This document shows positions 41,909-50,933 of a stretch of 64,000 bases of DNA, piece by piece. The notes beneath the pieces are model-generated. The model did not search any database, was not told where the DNA came from, and saw nothing but the letters and a program-made list of their open reading frames with translations. Within the stretch, counting starts at the first letter, position 1, and each line of letters opens with the position of its first letter. The position numbers were made by a program, and so were the translations under genes. Source of the DNA: Oscillospiraceae bacterium. Lineage in GTDB: Bacteria; Bacillota; Clostridia; Oscillospirales; Ruminococcaceae. The stretch is taken from the NCBI GenBank assembly GCA_020024615.1, contig JAHHTP010000005.1, positions 8,080 through 72,079 of the forward strand, given 5' to 3'.

Positions 41909-42706
41909 ATGCAAAACATCTTATCCCAACTGATGCAAAAACATCATATTCCCGTCTTTGGCTGTATTCCGTATGCTTCGGTATCTGATCATCTGATTCC
42001 ATGCCGTGCTATAAAGCGCATTCCGCAACATGCAAAAACCGTTATTATGATGCTGTTTCCCTATTATGTTGCACCATTTGAACAAAGAAACATTTCATTA
42101 TATGCAGTGATCCCTGATTATCATGCCATTGTTGGAGAAATCCTGTCGGGACTTGCCGCAGACTGTAAAGAAATATTTGGCTGTGAATTTGAACCGTTTA
42201 CTGACAGTACGCCCATTCCTGAGGTGGTAGCAGCAGCAAAAGCGGGTCTTGGCGTAATTGGACAAAATGGGCTGCTACTACATGAACAATACGGTTCCTA
42301 CTGCTTTATCGGAGAACTCATTACGGATATGGATTTTCATGCCATCTGTCAACCAACAAAATCCTGTATTGGCTGCGGTGCCTGTAAGCGAAACTGTCCA
42401 CAGGCAGCGATTGGTGAAAACACAAGAGATTACACGGTATGTCTATCTGCTATCACGCAAAAGAAAAAAAATTTGACCGATGCCGAACAGCAGGCCATTG
42501 CAAAAAGCGGCTTTGTATGGGGGTGTGACCGCTGTCAAGATGTATGTCCCTACAACCGACATCCAAAGCAAACTGAAATCCCAGCTTTCCTGCATGGTGC
42601 TGTGCCAGTGATTACTGAAGAAAATGTGGACAAGTTGTTTGCTGATCGAGCCTTTGCATGGCGTGGGGAGGCTGTTATCAAACGAAATTTATCACTAATT
42701 AAATAA
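41909..42706 (+). CDS. Short QueG-like double-cluster iron-sulfur protein
   Basis: 265 residues from the ATG at 41909 after a GAAAGGA site; the longer in-frame reading would run into the divergent deacetylase gene. Two [4Fe-4S] motifs are seen, CIGCGACKRNCP near residue 153 and WGCDRCQDVCPYN near residue 209, in the order and spacing of epoxyqueuosine reductase. The N-terminal part (GLGVIGQNGLLL) also fits. QueG enzymes are about 380 residues and end in HEAT-like repeats, which are missing here. It may be a minimal epoxyqueuosine reductase, the last step of queuosine synthesis in tRNA, or a related reductase. Confidence 0.78.
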   Translation: MQNILSQLMQKHHIPVFGCIPYASVSDHLIPCRAIKRIPQHAKTVIMMLFPYYVAPFEQRNISLYAVIPDYHAIVGEILSGLAADCKEIFGCEFEPFTDSTPIPEVVAAAKAGLGVIGQNGLLLHEQYGSYCFIGELITDMDFHAICQPTKSCIGCGACKRNCPQAAIGENTRDYTVCLSAITQKKKNLTDAEQQAIAKSGFVWGCDRCQDVCPYNRHPKQTEIPAFLHGAVPVITEENVDKLFADRAFAWRGEAVIKRNLSLIK

Positions 42707-42711
42707 AAATG

Positions 42712-42738
42712 CCCGCCACAAGTTTAAACTGTGGCGGG
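42712..42738. terminator. Bidirectional terminator between the QueG-like and flotillin genes
   Basis: Perfect nine-base stem CCCGCCACA / TGTGGCGGG (42712-42720 with 42730-42738), with TTTATATT after it on the plus strand and CATTTTTATTT after it on the minus strand. It serves both convergent genes. Confidence 0.88.
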
Positions 42739-42759
42739 TTTATATTGTGGATAAAGTTA

Positions 42760-44229
42760 TTATTGTTTATCCAATACCGTATCAATTAGATCACTTTGTT
42801 CCGGTGTTAAAGAAACTTTATCCGGATTGGATATGTTAATATTGCGGTTAACCTTAGCATCGTAGCTATCTGCACGAACAATATCCGTCAAATCAATGCC
42901 CGTGGTTTCCTTTACACTCTCAAACAGCTTAGCCATAACGATTGGCACATTTTCTGCCACACCTGACACACCATTTCCGTCACCACCAATGATAGTGACC
43001 TTGTCAATCGCAGCCATTGGCTCGGCAATCTTGCCAGCAATATCCGGCAATATTTTAATGAGCATTTCACCCATTGCGGCATTATTATAAAGCTGATATG
43101 CCTCCGCTTTCTTGCGCATTGCCTCTGCTTCTGCAAGACCTTTCTGACGAATGGCCTCTGCTTCTGCAAGACCTACCATGCGAATACCTTCTGCTTCCTG
43201 CACTTTAGAAAACTTCTGTGCCTCCGCCTGACGCTCCTCTTCGAATTTAAGAGCCTCAGCCTGTTTCTGACGCTGATACAGCTCTGCATCAGCTTTCTTT
43301 TTCACCGTTGCATTTAATTCTTGCTCCTGAACCTCAGCTTCTTTGGTCTTTAATTCAATCGCTTTTTCCTGTGCAGCAATGTTTGCGTTTGCAGCAGCAA
43401 TCTCAATCGTCTTGCGCTGCTCCTCTTTTTGAATCTCATAAGCTGCATCTGCCTCTGCTTTTTTAACATCTTCCTGTTTCTTCAGTTCAGACTGACGGAT
43501 AGCCAGTTCAGTATTACGCTGGGAAATAATCATTTGTGCCTGTACATAAGCATCGTTTGCCTGACGGTCAGCCTCCGCTTTGGAGATTGCAACCTCTTTA
43601 TCAGCAGTTGCCTTTGCAATCGCAGCACTCTTTTTAATTTGGCTTATATTGTCAATACCCAGATCATCAATAACCCCATTGGAATCAGAGAAATTCTGTA
43701 CATTAAAGGAAATAATATCCAGACCCATTGCTGCAAGATCCGGTGCAGCATTTTCCTTAACCAGCTCTGCAAATTTCTGACGGTCACTGACCATCTCCTT
43801 TAATTCCATGCGTCCAACGATTTCACGCATATTACCTTCTAAAACTTCTCTTGCAACCGCACCAATATATTCGGTTTTCTGATTTAAGAAGTTCTGTGCT
43901 GCAAGTTTCATTTTTTCTGGGTCATCCGAAACTTTAACATTGACAGCAGCATCAACCAGAATATTGATATAATCTGCGGTTGGAACAGCACTTGAAGTTT
44001 TCACATCAATCGGAATCAGTTTTAAACTGAGTTTATCCAAACGCTCCAGAATCGGAATTTTGATACAGGATTTACCGACTACTACCTTACGACGCAAACC
44101 AGAAACGATATATGCGGTATCTGGCGGTGCTTTTAAGTAGCCTACAAACAGAAAAATCACAATCAAAACAGCAAGGACAATCAAAATCGGCGTGATAAAA
44201 ACTCCAAAAACAGATAATACATCAGGCAT
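42760..44229 (-). CDS. Flotillin family protein (SPFH domain)
   Basis: 489 residues. An N-terminal membrane segment (about 10-30) is followed by the SPFH domain (about 50-215) and a long alanine-glutamate-lysine rich coiled coil (about 215-400, with repeats such as KAEADRQAND and EAEAIRQKGLAEAEA), then a short C-terminal region. This is the layout of FloT/YuaG, a scaffold of membrane microdomains that affects signalling and membrane fluidity. The NfeD-type partner gene usually found next to floT is not in this window. An AAAGGGGGAA site precedes the ATG. It lies 25 bases after galK, so the two may share a transcript. Confidence 0.92.
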   Translation of the reverse strand: MPDVLSVFGVFITPILIVLAVLIVIFLFVGYLKAPPDTAYIVSGLRRKVVVGKSCIKIPILERLDKLSLKLIPIDVKTSSAVPTADYINILVDAAVNVKVSDDPEKMKLAAQNFLNQKTEYIGAVAREVLEGNMREIVGRMELKEMVSDRQKFAELVKENAAPDLAAMGLDIISFNVQNFSDSNGVIDDLGIDNISQIKKSAAIAKATADKEVAISKAEADRQANDAYVQAQMIISQRNTELAIRQSELKKQEDVKKAEADAAYEIQKEEQRKTIEIAAANANIAAQEKAIELKTKEAEVQEQELNATVKKKADAELYQRQKQAEALKFEEERQAEAQKFSKVQEAEGIRMVGLAEAEAIRQKGLAEAEAMRKKAEAYQLYNNAAMGEMLIKILPDIAGKIAEPMAAIDKVTIIGGDGNGVSGVAENVPIVMAKLFESVKETTGIDLTDIVRADSYDAKVNRNINISNPDKVSLTPEQSDLIDTVLDKQ

Positions 44230-44254
44230 AGTTATTTCCCCCTTTTAAAAAATA

Positions 44255-45544
44255 TCAGTAAGGCAGGCTCATAATACCACCTTCACTTCGAATCGAAAGC
44301 AGGTAGCAGCTACCGACACCAAAGATCGCTTCCATTGCAGTTACATAGGCATCCGTCAGATCGGCTGGCACAAATGCTTGAATCGTTCCAGCAAAACCGC
44401 CGCCGTGTACTCTCCATGCACCTTTTCCTTTCAGCACCTGCTCAGATACTGCCAATGCAAGCGAAATTCCTTGCTCTTGCGGATTACGGCTGGAATACAC
44501 GTTCTGCAAATAACGATAGGAAGAATTTCCAGATTCAATAATCAACTCTTTGAAACGCTCAAAATCACCTGCATTCAACGCCGACACTTCGTTTACTACA
44601 CGGTCATTGTCCGCAAAGAAATGGATTGCACGCAGAACCGCTCTATCACCGACAGCTTCTCTGACTTTCGCAAGATTTTTCATAAATTCGCATGAATCAA
44701 CCTCACGCAATACCTCTTTGCCAAACACTTTCGCAGCTGCTTTCATTTCAGCTGGTACAGCAGCATAATCTGGGGTCAAATCCGCATGGTTGCCGCCAGT
44801 ATTAACAATGCACAGACGATATCCGCTCTTTGCAAAATCAAATGGTACTTTCTCAACAACAGGATTTGTCGGATCTTTAAAATCAATGGTAATAAAGCTG
44901 CCTACGCTTGATGCGGTCTGATCCATCAGACCGGACGGTTTACCAAAGAATACATTCTCCGCATACTGACCAATCTGCGCGATCTTAACAGCATCCACCT
45001 TTCCGTCATTGTAAAGATACGAGAATAAAGTACCCACCAGAACCTCAAATGCAGCAGAAGAACTTAATCCCGAACCTTTTAAGACATTGGATGTGGTATA
45101 TGCAACCAGCCCCCCCACTTTGTAGCCGTCATTCACCATGCCTCTTGCGACACCACGAACCAGTGCCGGAGAATGGGTTGCTTCTGCTTCCTGTGGTTCT
45201 AATACCGACACATCTACCACATCAGCGTCAAAACCTTCGGATTTAATGCTGACAATCGTGCCCTCTGTCTTTGCAGCAACTGCAATAACATCCAAATTAA
45301 CAGCAGCAGCCAATACTCTTCCGTGCTGGTGATCTGTATGGTTACCGCCAACTTCAGTTCTGCCCGGCGCAGAGAAAATAGCAATATCATAGGTGTCTGG
45401 ATACAGTTTTTCAAATTCTTCAATCGCTTTGATATAACGATCTTTCTGCATCTGCAATGCGGTATCATCAGCAGTGTATAATGCACGCAGTCGTTCATCA
45501 TATGCACCATTTTGAATTTTATCTTTCAACATGCAAATATTCAT
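44255..45544 (-). CDS. galK: Galactokinase
   Basis: 429 residues from the ATG at 45544 after an AAAGGGGG site. GHMP kinase motifs are present: the galactokinase signature GRTEVGGNHTDHQHG near residue 55, the ATP loop GSGLSSSAAFEVLVG near residue 145 and the late GGGFAGTIQAF motif. It phosphorylates galactose at C1 as the first step of the Leloir pathway. galT and galE are not in this window. The enzyme is about 40 residues longer than the E. coli one. A consensus promoter sits between it and the LURP-one gene. Confidence 0.94.
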   Translation of the reverse strand: MNICMLKDKIQNGAYDERLRALYTADDTALQMQKDRYIKAIEEFEKLYPDTYDIAIFSAPGRTEVGGNHTDHQHGRVLAAAVNLDVIAVAAKTEGTIVSIKSEGFDADVVDVSVLEPQEAEATHSPALVRGVARGMVNDGYKVGGLVAYTTSNVLKGSGLSSSAAFEVLVGTLFSYLYNDGKVDAVKIAQIGQYAENVFFGKPSGLMDQTASSVGSFITIDFKDPTNPVVEKVPFDFAKSGYRLCIVNTGGNHADLTPDYAAVPAEMKAAAKVFGKEVLREVDSCEFMKNLAKVREAVGDRAVLRAIHFFADNDRVVNEVSALNAGDFERFKELIIESGNSSYRYLQNVYSSRNPQEQGISLALAVSEQVLKGKGAWRVHGGGFAGTIQAFVPADLTDAYVTAMEAIFGVGSCYLLSIRSEGGIMSLPY

Positions 45545-45587
45545 TGGAATATCCCCCTTTTTAATTAATAAAATCTGCCTTAATTTT

Positions 45588-45616
45588 ATTGTACAATGTT
45601 TTACAGATATTGTCAA
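45588..45616 (-). promoter_or_regulatory. Sigma-A promoter of galK
   Basis: Minus strand: TTGACA (45616-45611), 17-base spacer, TACAAT (45593-45588). It begins four bases after the stop of the upstream gene. Confidence 0.78.
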
Positions 45617-45619
45617 TAA

Positions 45620-46087
45620 TTAGTTGGATGCCATAACAGCATCTATTGTTAAAACAATCGCCAAAGCCGGCAGTACATCGGCAGAATTGAAAACATTCAG
45701 CTCATAAGCATCGCCCCAGGAAAGCCACTCTTTAGACAACGAAGCAACTTCACCCGCAGCACTTTGAATCTGATAATCGTGCGCCAGAAAATCACCTTCT
45801 ATTTCCCAGTTCATACCGCTTAACTGATAATGTGGTACAAAAAAGGTTACTTTCTTACTGATGGTCATCTGTGGAAATCCTGAAATTTGAATGGAATAGG
45901 TCGGCATAAAGCGAAAAAGCTCCTGTGCAATCAAACAAACTTCCTTTCCAGTGCTGTCATATATATGCAGACGCTTCCCTAATGAAAAGAACTCTCCTTT
46001 TCCATAATATACTGGATTTCCGTTGACATCTTTTATAGCAAATTGATCTTGAAATGAAAATACCTTTTGTTGGATATAGAGTTTCAT
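45620..46087 (-). CDS. LURP-one-related (tubby-like fold) protein
   Basis: 155 residues. The patterned beta strands (VFSFQDQFAIKDVNGNPVYYGKG at the start, then LHIYDSTGKEVCLIAQ) are typical of the LURP-one-related/DUF567 family, a twelve-strand barrel around a central helix related to the tubby domain. Bacterial members have no proven function; membrane or phosphoinositide-type binding is suspected from structure. An AAAGGGA site precedes the ATG. It lies between ilvD and the galK promoter and is not obviously linked to either. Confidence 0.8.
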   Translation of the reverse strand: MKLYIQQKVFSFQDQFAIKDVNGNPVYYGKGEFFSLGKRLHIYDSTGKEVCLIAQELFRFMPTYSIQISGFPQMTISKKVTFFVPHYQLSGMNWEIEGDFLAHDYQIQSAAGEVASLSKEWLSWGDAYELNVFNSADVLPALAIVLTIDAVMASN

Positions 46088-46106
46088 GAAATATCCCTTT
46101 CAAAAT

Positions 46107-46134
46107 CGCCTGACCAAAAATAATCAGTCAGGCG
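46107..46134 (-). terminator. Terminator-like hairpin after ilvD
   Basis: Perfect eight-base stem CGCCTGAC / GTCAGGCG (46107-46114 with 46127-46134); the T run after it on the minus strand is weak (ATTTTG). Confidence 0.65.
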
Positions 46135-46144
46135 GAATATATGA

Positions 46145-47803
46145 TTATTTGCGGTATGCGGCACCATTGGAACCAGAAGTTACCATCGAGGCATAGCGTT
46201 TGATATAACCTTTGAGCTCCTTTTCAAGCGGCTGGAAGTTTGCTTTTCGCTCAGCCAGCACAGCTTCATCTACAACAAGCTCCAGCTTACGGTTCGGAAT
46301 ATCAATCGAAATGGTATCGCCTTCCTCAACCAGACCAATTAAACCGCCGGAAGCAGCTTCCGGTGATACATGGCCGATTGCAGCGCCACGGGTAGCGCCA
46401 GAGAAACGCCCGTCTGTGATCAATGCAACGGTTTTATCCTTGCCCATACCAGCCAGGGAAGCGGTTGGTGCAAGCATCTCTCTCATACCTGGACCGCCCT
46501 TCGGTCCCTCATAACGAATAACAATAACATCACCATCATTGATCTTTCCGCCTAAAATCGCAGAAGAAGCTTCTTCTTCACTGTTGAATACACGGGCTGG
46601 ACCAGAATGTACCATCATTTCCGGCGCAACCGCACCCTGCTTAACAACCGAACCTTCCTTGGCCAGATTACCGAATAAAACGGCAATGCCGCCATCTTTG
46701 CGGATCGGGTCTTCTAATGTATGCAGAACAATACCATCCGGCGTGCTATTGCATCTGGAAAGACGATCTGCAACCGTTCCAGTGACCGTCAATGCAGAAG
46801 TATCTATATAACCACCGCGTGACAATTCCTTCATTACGGCCGGGATACCGCCTAAATAGCCCAGATCTTCAATGAAAATAGAACTTGCCGGGTTTAATTT
46901 GCACAACTGCGGCGTATTCTTGGAAATCTCGTCAATGGTATCCAATCCAATCGAACTGCCAATCTCGTTTGCAAATGCAAGCAGATGCAAAACGGTGTTG
47001 GTCGAACAACCCAATGCCATATCACAAGCAAGTGCATTGCGGAATGCGGTTTCTGTTAAAATATCACTCGGTCGAATATCCTCTTTCACCAGTTCCAGAA
47101 CACGCTCACCGGCCTCCTTGGCAATGCGAATACGCTTGCTTGCAACAGCCATAGTAGTAGCATTCATCGGCATCGCCATACCGATTGCTTCGGTCAAACA
47201 GTTCATGGAGTTTGCAGTATACATACCAGAACAAGAACCACAGGTCGGACATGCATTTTCCTCATACTCATACAAATCTTCCTCGGTAATCTTACCAGCA
47301 GCATATGCACCAGAAGCCTCAAACACCTCGGATAAACCGATTTTCTTGCCTTTTACAACACCTGGATTCATCGGACCACCACTTAAGAAAATACATGGCA
47401 GATTCAGGCGGATTGCAGCAAGCATCATACCTGGTACAATTTTATCACAGTTTGGAATAAATACGATACCGTCTAACGGATGCGCAGTCAACATAACTTC
47501 AATACTGTCTGCAATCAGTTCGCGAGAAGCAAGAGAATATTTCATGCCTACATGATTCATGGCAATACCATCACATACGCCAATGGTATTGAATTCAAAC
47601 GGGACACCGCCTGCATTGCGAATCCCATCTTTCGCAGCCTGTGCAATCTTGTCCAAATGAACATGTCCCGGAATATAATCACTTTTCGCACTAACAACCG
47701 CAATAAACGGACGCTTCATCTCGCTATCGGTAATTCCCATTGCTTTTAACAGCGAACGATGCGCACAACGTTCTGGTCCTGCTTTGATTAAATCACTTCT
47801 CAT
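46145..47803 (-). CDS. ilvD: Dihydroxy-acid dehydratase
   Basis: 552 residues, the usual length. Cluster cysteines lie in PNCDKIVPGM and in ACPTCGSCSGMYTANSMN, which also binds the metal cofactor. It dehydrates dihydroxy acids to the 2-keto acids that lead to valine, isoleucine and leucine. The other branched-chain genes (ilvB, ilvC, leu) are not beside it. A strong AGGAGGAGA site precedes the ATG. It starts 28 bases after a membrane protein of unknown function, so the two may be co-transcribed; no T-box is visible in that gap. Confidence 0.96.
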   Translation of the reverse strand: MRSDLIKAGPERCAHRSLLKAMGITDSEMKRPFIAVVSAKSDYIPGHVHLDKIAQAAKDGIRNAGGVPFEFNTIGVCDGIAMNHVGMKYSLASRELIADSIEVMLTAHPLDGIVFIPNCDKIVPGMMLAAIRLNLPCIFLSGGPMNPGVVKGKKIGLSEVFEASGAYAAGKITEEDLYEYEENACPTCGSCSGMYTANSMNCLTEAIGMAMPMNATTMAVASKRIRIAKEAGERVLELVKEDIRPSDILTETAFRNALACDMALGCSTNTVLHLLAFANEIGSSIGLDTIDEISKNTPQLCKLNPASSIFIEDLGYLGGIPAVMKELSRGGYIDTSALTVTGTVADRLSRCNSTPDGIVLHTLEDPIRKDGGIAVLFGNLAKEGSVVKQGAVAPEMMVHSGPARVFNSEEEASSAILGGKINDGDVIVIRYEGPKGGPGMREMLAPTASLAGMGKDKTVALITDGRFSGATRGAAIGHVSPEAASGGLIGLVEEGDTISIDIPNRKLELVVDEAVLAERKANFQPLEKELKGYIKRYASMVTSGSNGAAYRK

Positions 47804-47831
47804 ATTCTTCTCCTCCTAAACCTGTCACATA

Positions 47832-48779
47832 TTATTTTTCGGGGATAGTAATATTGTCCCCGTTTATCACATTGGTCAGATAGGCCAAACTCTCGTTATA
47901 TTTCTTCATATACTTTTTGTTCTGTAAAAACTTATCTTCCGGTTTTCCATCCGAATCCGTTTTCATCTGTTCCAGATCATAAATACACAGGTAAAGTTCT
48001 TTCATCAACTGCTTGTACTCTGGGAAATCTTTGGCAAGTACCGTATCAGAAATTGCTACACGATCACCCGTTATTTTACCCGAACGATCCAGATCCGAAA
48101 GATCTCTGAATTCAATATCAATTTCATTTGTCATATAATCATAATTTGCCTGATCCAGAATATATAGCTGCGGACTATAATCACCCATCGCCAGTGCCAT
48201 CTTAAACTGATTAATGATGTTTGCATAGCGGTTAGAAGACTCATATTTTCCGCTGCGCAGAATCTGCCAGATTTCTATATTTACTTCCTGTTTGTGGTTT
48301 TTATCATAGTCCTCGGTATAGTGCGTAAATGGTTCCTCCAAATGAATATTCGGGTCATCCAATGGGTATTCGCTTGCTAAAACAATATGTACATCATGCT
48401 GGTTGGCAAAGAACCATCCATGAATACCAACTGCCAGCAAAAGCGCCAGAAAAGCTCCTACACCGACCCAAAGTTTTTTATGATACCAAAAATTTTCGAG
48501 TTTTCCACGCACCGTTTTTGGTGCTCCAATCACTTCTTCTTGATTTTCCAAAACAGATTCATCCACATCCATTCCCTGACGCGCACGCTGGAGCTGAGCA
48601 AGCTCTTTGCGGTTTTGGGTTTCTCGACGAAGATCTTTTATCGTTTCACTCTGTTTAATTTTTTTTCGTTTTACTCGACGCACAACCGCACCCTGCGGCA
48701 AATTTTTTCGAACAGATTCCGGAATTTCATTTTCCGGAATAATTTCGGATTCCTGTTTCTGCTGTAATTCTTCGCTCAT
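47832..48779 (-). CDS. Single-pass membrane protein of unknown function
   Basis: 315 residues. A very charged cytoplasmic N-terminus (residues 1-100, with VVRRVKRKKIKQ) precedes one membrane segment (about 106-124), then an external domain of about 185 residues. The external part (NIEIWQILRSGKYESSNRYANIINQFKMALAMGDY, and YSPQLYILDQANYDYM) has the flavour of a solute-binding-protein lobe, but I cannot assign a family. An AAGGGAG site precedes the ATG. It lies 28 bases before ilvD on the same strand. No function is suggested beyond a membrane-tethered sensor or scaffold. Confidence 0.65.
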   Translation of the reverse strand: MSEELQQKQESEIIPENEIPESVRKNLPQGAVVRRVKRKKIKQSETIKDLRRETQNRKELAQLQRARQGMDVDESVLENQEEVIGAPKTVRGKLENFWYHKKLWVGVGAFLALLLAVGIHGWFFANQHDVHIVLASEYPLDDPNIHLEEPFTHYTEDYDKNHKQEVNIEIWQILRSGKYESSNRYANIINQFKMALAMGDYSPQLYILDQANYDYMTNEIDIEFRDLSDLDRSGKITGDRVAISDTVLAKDFPEYKQLMKELYLCIYDLEQMKTDSDGKPEDKFLQNKKYMKKYNESLAYLTNVINGDNITIPEK

Positions 48780-48956
48780 TCCTAAACTCCCTTATTTTCA
48801 GTTATCCAATCCTTTTCGCTTTAGTATATCACATTATGAAACAATTTTCAAGCATTAACCATAAAAAGCTCTCATTCGGTGTTTCACATATTCAAAAATC
48901 TATCTATTTCAGCCGAAAGCATTCCTTTTTCAACTTATTTTCAGGTTTAAAAAAAG

Positions 48957-48982
48957 AAAAGGACTGCTCGATTGAGCAATCC
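48957..48982 (-). terminator. Terminator after the PepSY-repeat gene
   Basis: Stem GGACTGCTC / GAGCAATCC with one mismatch (48961-48969 with 48974-48982), followed on the minus strand by TTTTCTTTTTTT. The other 180 bases up to 48780 show no clear feature. Confidence 0.8.
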
Positions 48983-49010
48983 TTTTGCTATGCATCATTT
49001 TGTATCAAAA

Positions 49011-50933
49011 TTAGTCATCTATCTCTTTTTCATATTCCAGAACAGCACCTTTTAAGGCATCAATGGTATAGGAATATTCATATCTGCCAGATGTAAATTC
49101 TACCTCATATACCAACATACCATCATCGTCATCAAGTTCACATTTTACATGTTTGACTTCAGATGCTCTTAAGCCTGCATGATTTACAGCAGCATTGATT
49201 GCGCTCTGTTTGCCAATATTGCTGGCAGAAGAAGATGCATCATCAATTTTTTCGGTTTCTACTTCTAAGATTTTTCCAGTTTTCGCATCTACAACGATAT
49301 CATACTCGGTTGTCTTACTATCGAATTTCACCTCATAACAGATCACACCATCATCGTCATCGCGTTTGCAGGTGAGATTTTTGACTTCTGATTCTTTTAG
49401 TCCAGCATAGTTCAGTGCAATACTCTTTGCATCTTTTTCACTAATCTGACTGGTACTCGGTTTCACGATGATGTCGTTGTCAATTTTATCGGTTTCTGCT
49501 TCTAAGATTTTTCCAGTTTTCGCATCCACAACAATCTTGTATTCGGTTGTCTTACTATCGAATTCCACCTCATAGCAGATCACACCATCATCGTCATCAC
49601 GTTTGCAGGTGAGATTTTTGACTTCTGATTCTTTTAGTCCAGCATAGTTCAGTGCAATACTCTTTGCATCTTTTTCACTAATCTGACTGGTACTCGGTTT
49701 CACGATGATGTCGTTGTCAATTTTATCGGTTTCTGCTTCTAAGATTTTTCCAGTTTTCGCATCCACAACAATCTTGTATTCGGTTGTCTTACTATCGAAT
49801 TCCACCTCATAGCAGATCACACCATCATCATTGTCTCGTTTGCAGATGAGATTTTTGACTTCTGATTCTTTTAGTCCAGCATAGTTCAATGCAATATTTT
49901 TTGCTGCCTCTTTTCCAATGTAGTTTCCTTCTGGAACGACATCATCCTGATCCAGATAATCCTTCTCAGATGTCATGCTGACAATTCCACCGGTTTCTGC
50001 ATTTACCAGAACTTCATACTCCATATTTCTAGTATTAAAATCCACATCATATACCATCATGCCTTGTTCCGTCTCTAGGTCGCTTTTCAGTTTCAGAACA
50101 TCTGCACGCGCAATACCTGCATGAGCAAGTGCAATAGCCTCAGCTCTATCCTGTCCGATATATGCTTTCTGGCTTGCTTTGCCAGTGGAATTCATATCCG
50201 TCATATCCATTTTAGAAGTCTGCGCCAAAACATTCAGTTCATTGAAAGTCATGCCAGCAAGTGCTTCAACAGTGTATCTCGGATTTGCAGCAACAAGTTT
50301 TTCAATAAACTGTGCTTTACCAAGCGAGAGTCCAAATTTTTCAGCGATTGTTTCAGCTGCATGATTATCTACAATCTGACTGACAATGGCAACATCCATG
50401 CCCTGACTTTTCATAAAGCTATCAATTTCAGCTGAAAGTTCCTGCTGAATTGCTGCAGATTTCTGTGCGTCCGCACCGTCAACACTAACCAGAATAGAGT
50501 TGGAAATATCGCTTAAATAACCATTTTTCAACATGGAACCCACAAGAGCATTTACAGCAACATCCAAATCGCTGTTCTTAAAGTCCATATCTCCGATTAT
50601 TTTTTCTCCATCCTCATTCAGCGGAATTACATTCAGGACGCGTTCTTTTTTATTCAGTTTCATTTCAATAGCCGGATTAACATCCAGGGAAACAGTAGAA
50701 ACTGCTGTATGATTCAAATGATAATTTCCGTAGAATCCTACTCCTGTAATTAGCAGTACAATTGATGCTGCTACAGCAATGAGTTTCCCCCATTGTCTGC
50801 GATTTGTTTGATTTGTCATAGCAATCATTTCTCCTTTTTCTTCTTTGCAATCTTTTAATACGGAATCCAAACAGTCAGGGGTAACTTTAGAAAATGCCTG
50901 GTTAATCTTATGATTTAATTGTTTATCAGTCAC
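49011..50933 (-). CDS. Membrane anti-sigma-like protein (RsgI-type) with five PepSY repeats
   Basis: 640 residues, reading from a GTG that overlaps the sigma gene stop in GTGA. A short cytoplasmic N-terminus (1-49, the likely sigma-binding part) and one membrane segment (about 50-70) are followed by an external RsgI-type domain (VSLDVNPAIEMKLNKKERVL, then LNEDGEKII) to about residue 250. Five PepSY units follow (from about 258, 336, 415, 494 and 575), each with an IALNYAGLKESEVKNL helix and a YEVEFDSKTTEYKIVVDAKTG sheet. Units 2-4 are almost identical. RsgI proteins hold a sigma factor at the membrane until an external signal triggers release; here the sensor is PepSY rather than a carbohydrate-binding module. 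Confidence 0.85.
   Translation of the reverse strand: MTDKQLNHKINQAFSKVTPDCLDSVLKDCKEEKGEMIAMTNQTNRRQWGKLIAVAASIVLLITGVGFYGNYHLNHTAVSTVSLDVNPAIEMKLNKKERVLNVIPLNEDGEKIIGDMDFKNSDLDVAVNALVGSMLKNGYLSDISNSILVSVDGADAQKSAAIQQELSAEIDSFMKSQGMDVAIVSQIVDNHAAETIAEKFGLSLGKAQFIEKLVAANPRYTVEALAGMTFNELNVLAQTSKMDMTDMNSTGKASQKAYIGQDRAEAIALAHAGIARADVLKLKSDLETEQGMMVYDVDFNTRNMEYEVLVNAETGGIVSMTSEKDYLDQDDVVPEGNYIGKEAAKNIALNYAGLKESEVKNLICKRDNDDGVICYEVEFDSKTTEYKIVVDAKTGKILEAETDKIDNDIIVKPSTSQISEKDAKSIALNYAGLKESEVKNLTCKRDDDDGVICYEVEFDSKTTEYKIVVDAKTGKILEAETDKIDNDIIVKPSTSQISEKDAKSIALNYAGLKESEVKNLTCKRDDDDGVICYEVKFDSKTTEYDIVVDAKTGKILEVETEKIDDASSSASNIGKQSAINAAVNHAGLRASEVKHVKCELDDDDGMLVYEVEFTSGRYEYSYTIDALKGAVLEYEKEIDD
49444..49917. 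repeat. Tandem 237-base repeats inside the PepSY gene
   Basis: The blocks 49444-49680 and 49681-49917 are direct repeats of 237 bases (79 codons); the first 150 bases of each are identical, base for base. A third, more diverged copy continues below 49444 to about 49260. The in-frame unit equals one PepSY domain, so the array can grow or shrink without frameshift. Confidence 0.9.

Noticed and set aside
46872..47555. A 227-codon open frame on the plus strand inside ilvD
   Set aside because: It lies wholly antisense to a clear dihydroxy-acid dehydratase, has no recognisable domain and no ribosome-binding site; it is a by-product of codon bias.
47804..47831. T-box or attenuator before ilvD
   Set aside because: The gap is only 28 bases, too short for such a structure.
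49260..49917. CRISPR-like or mobile repeat
   Set aside because: The repeats are 237 bases, in frame and coding for PepSY domains, with no unique spacers.
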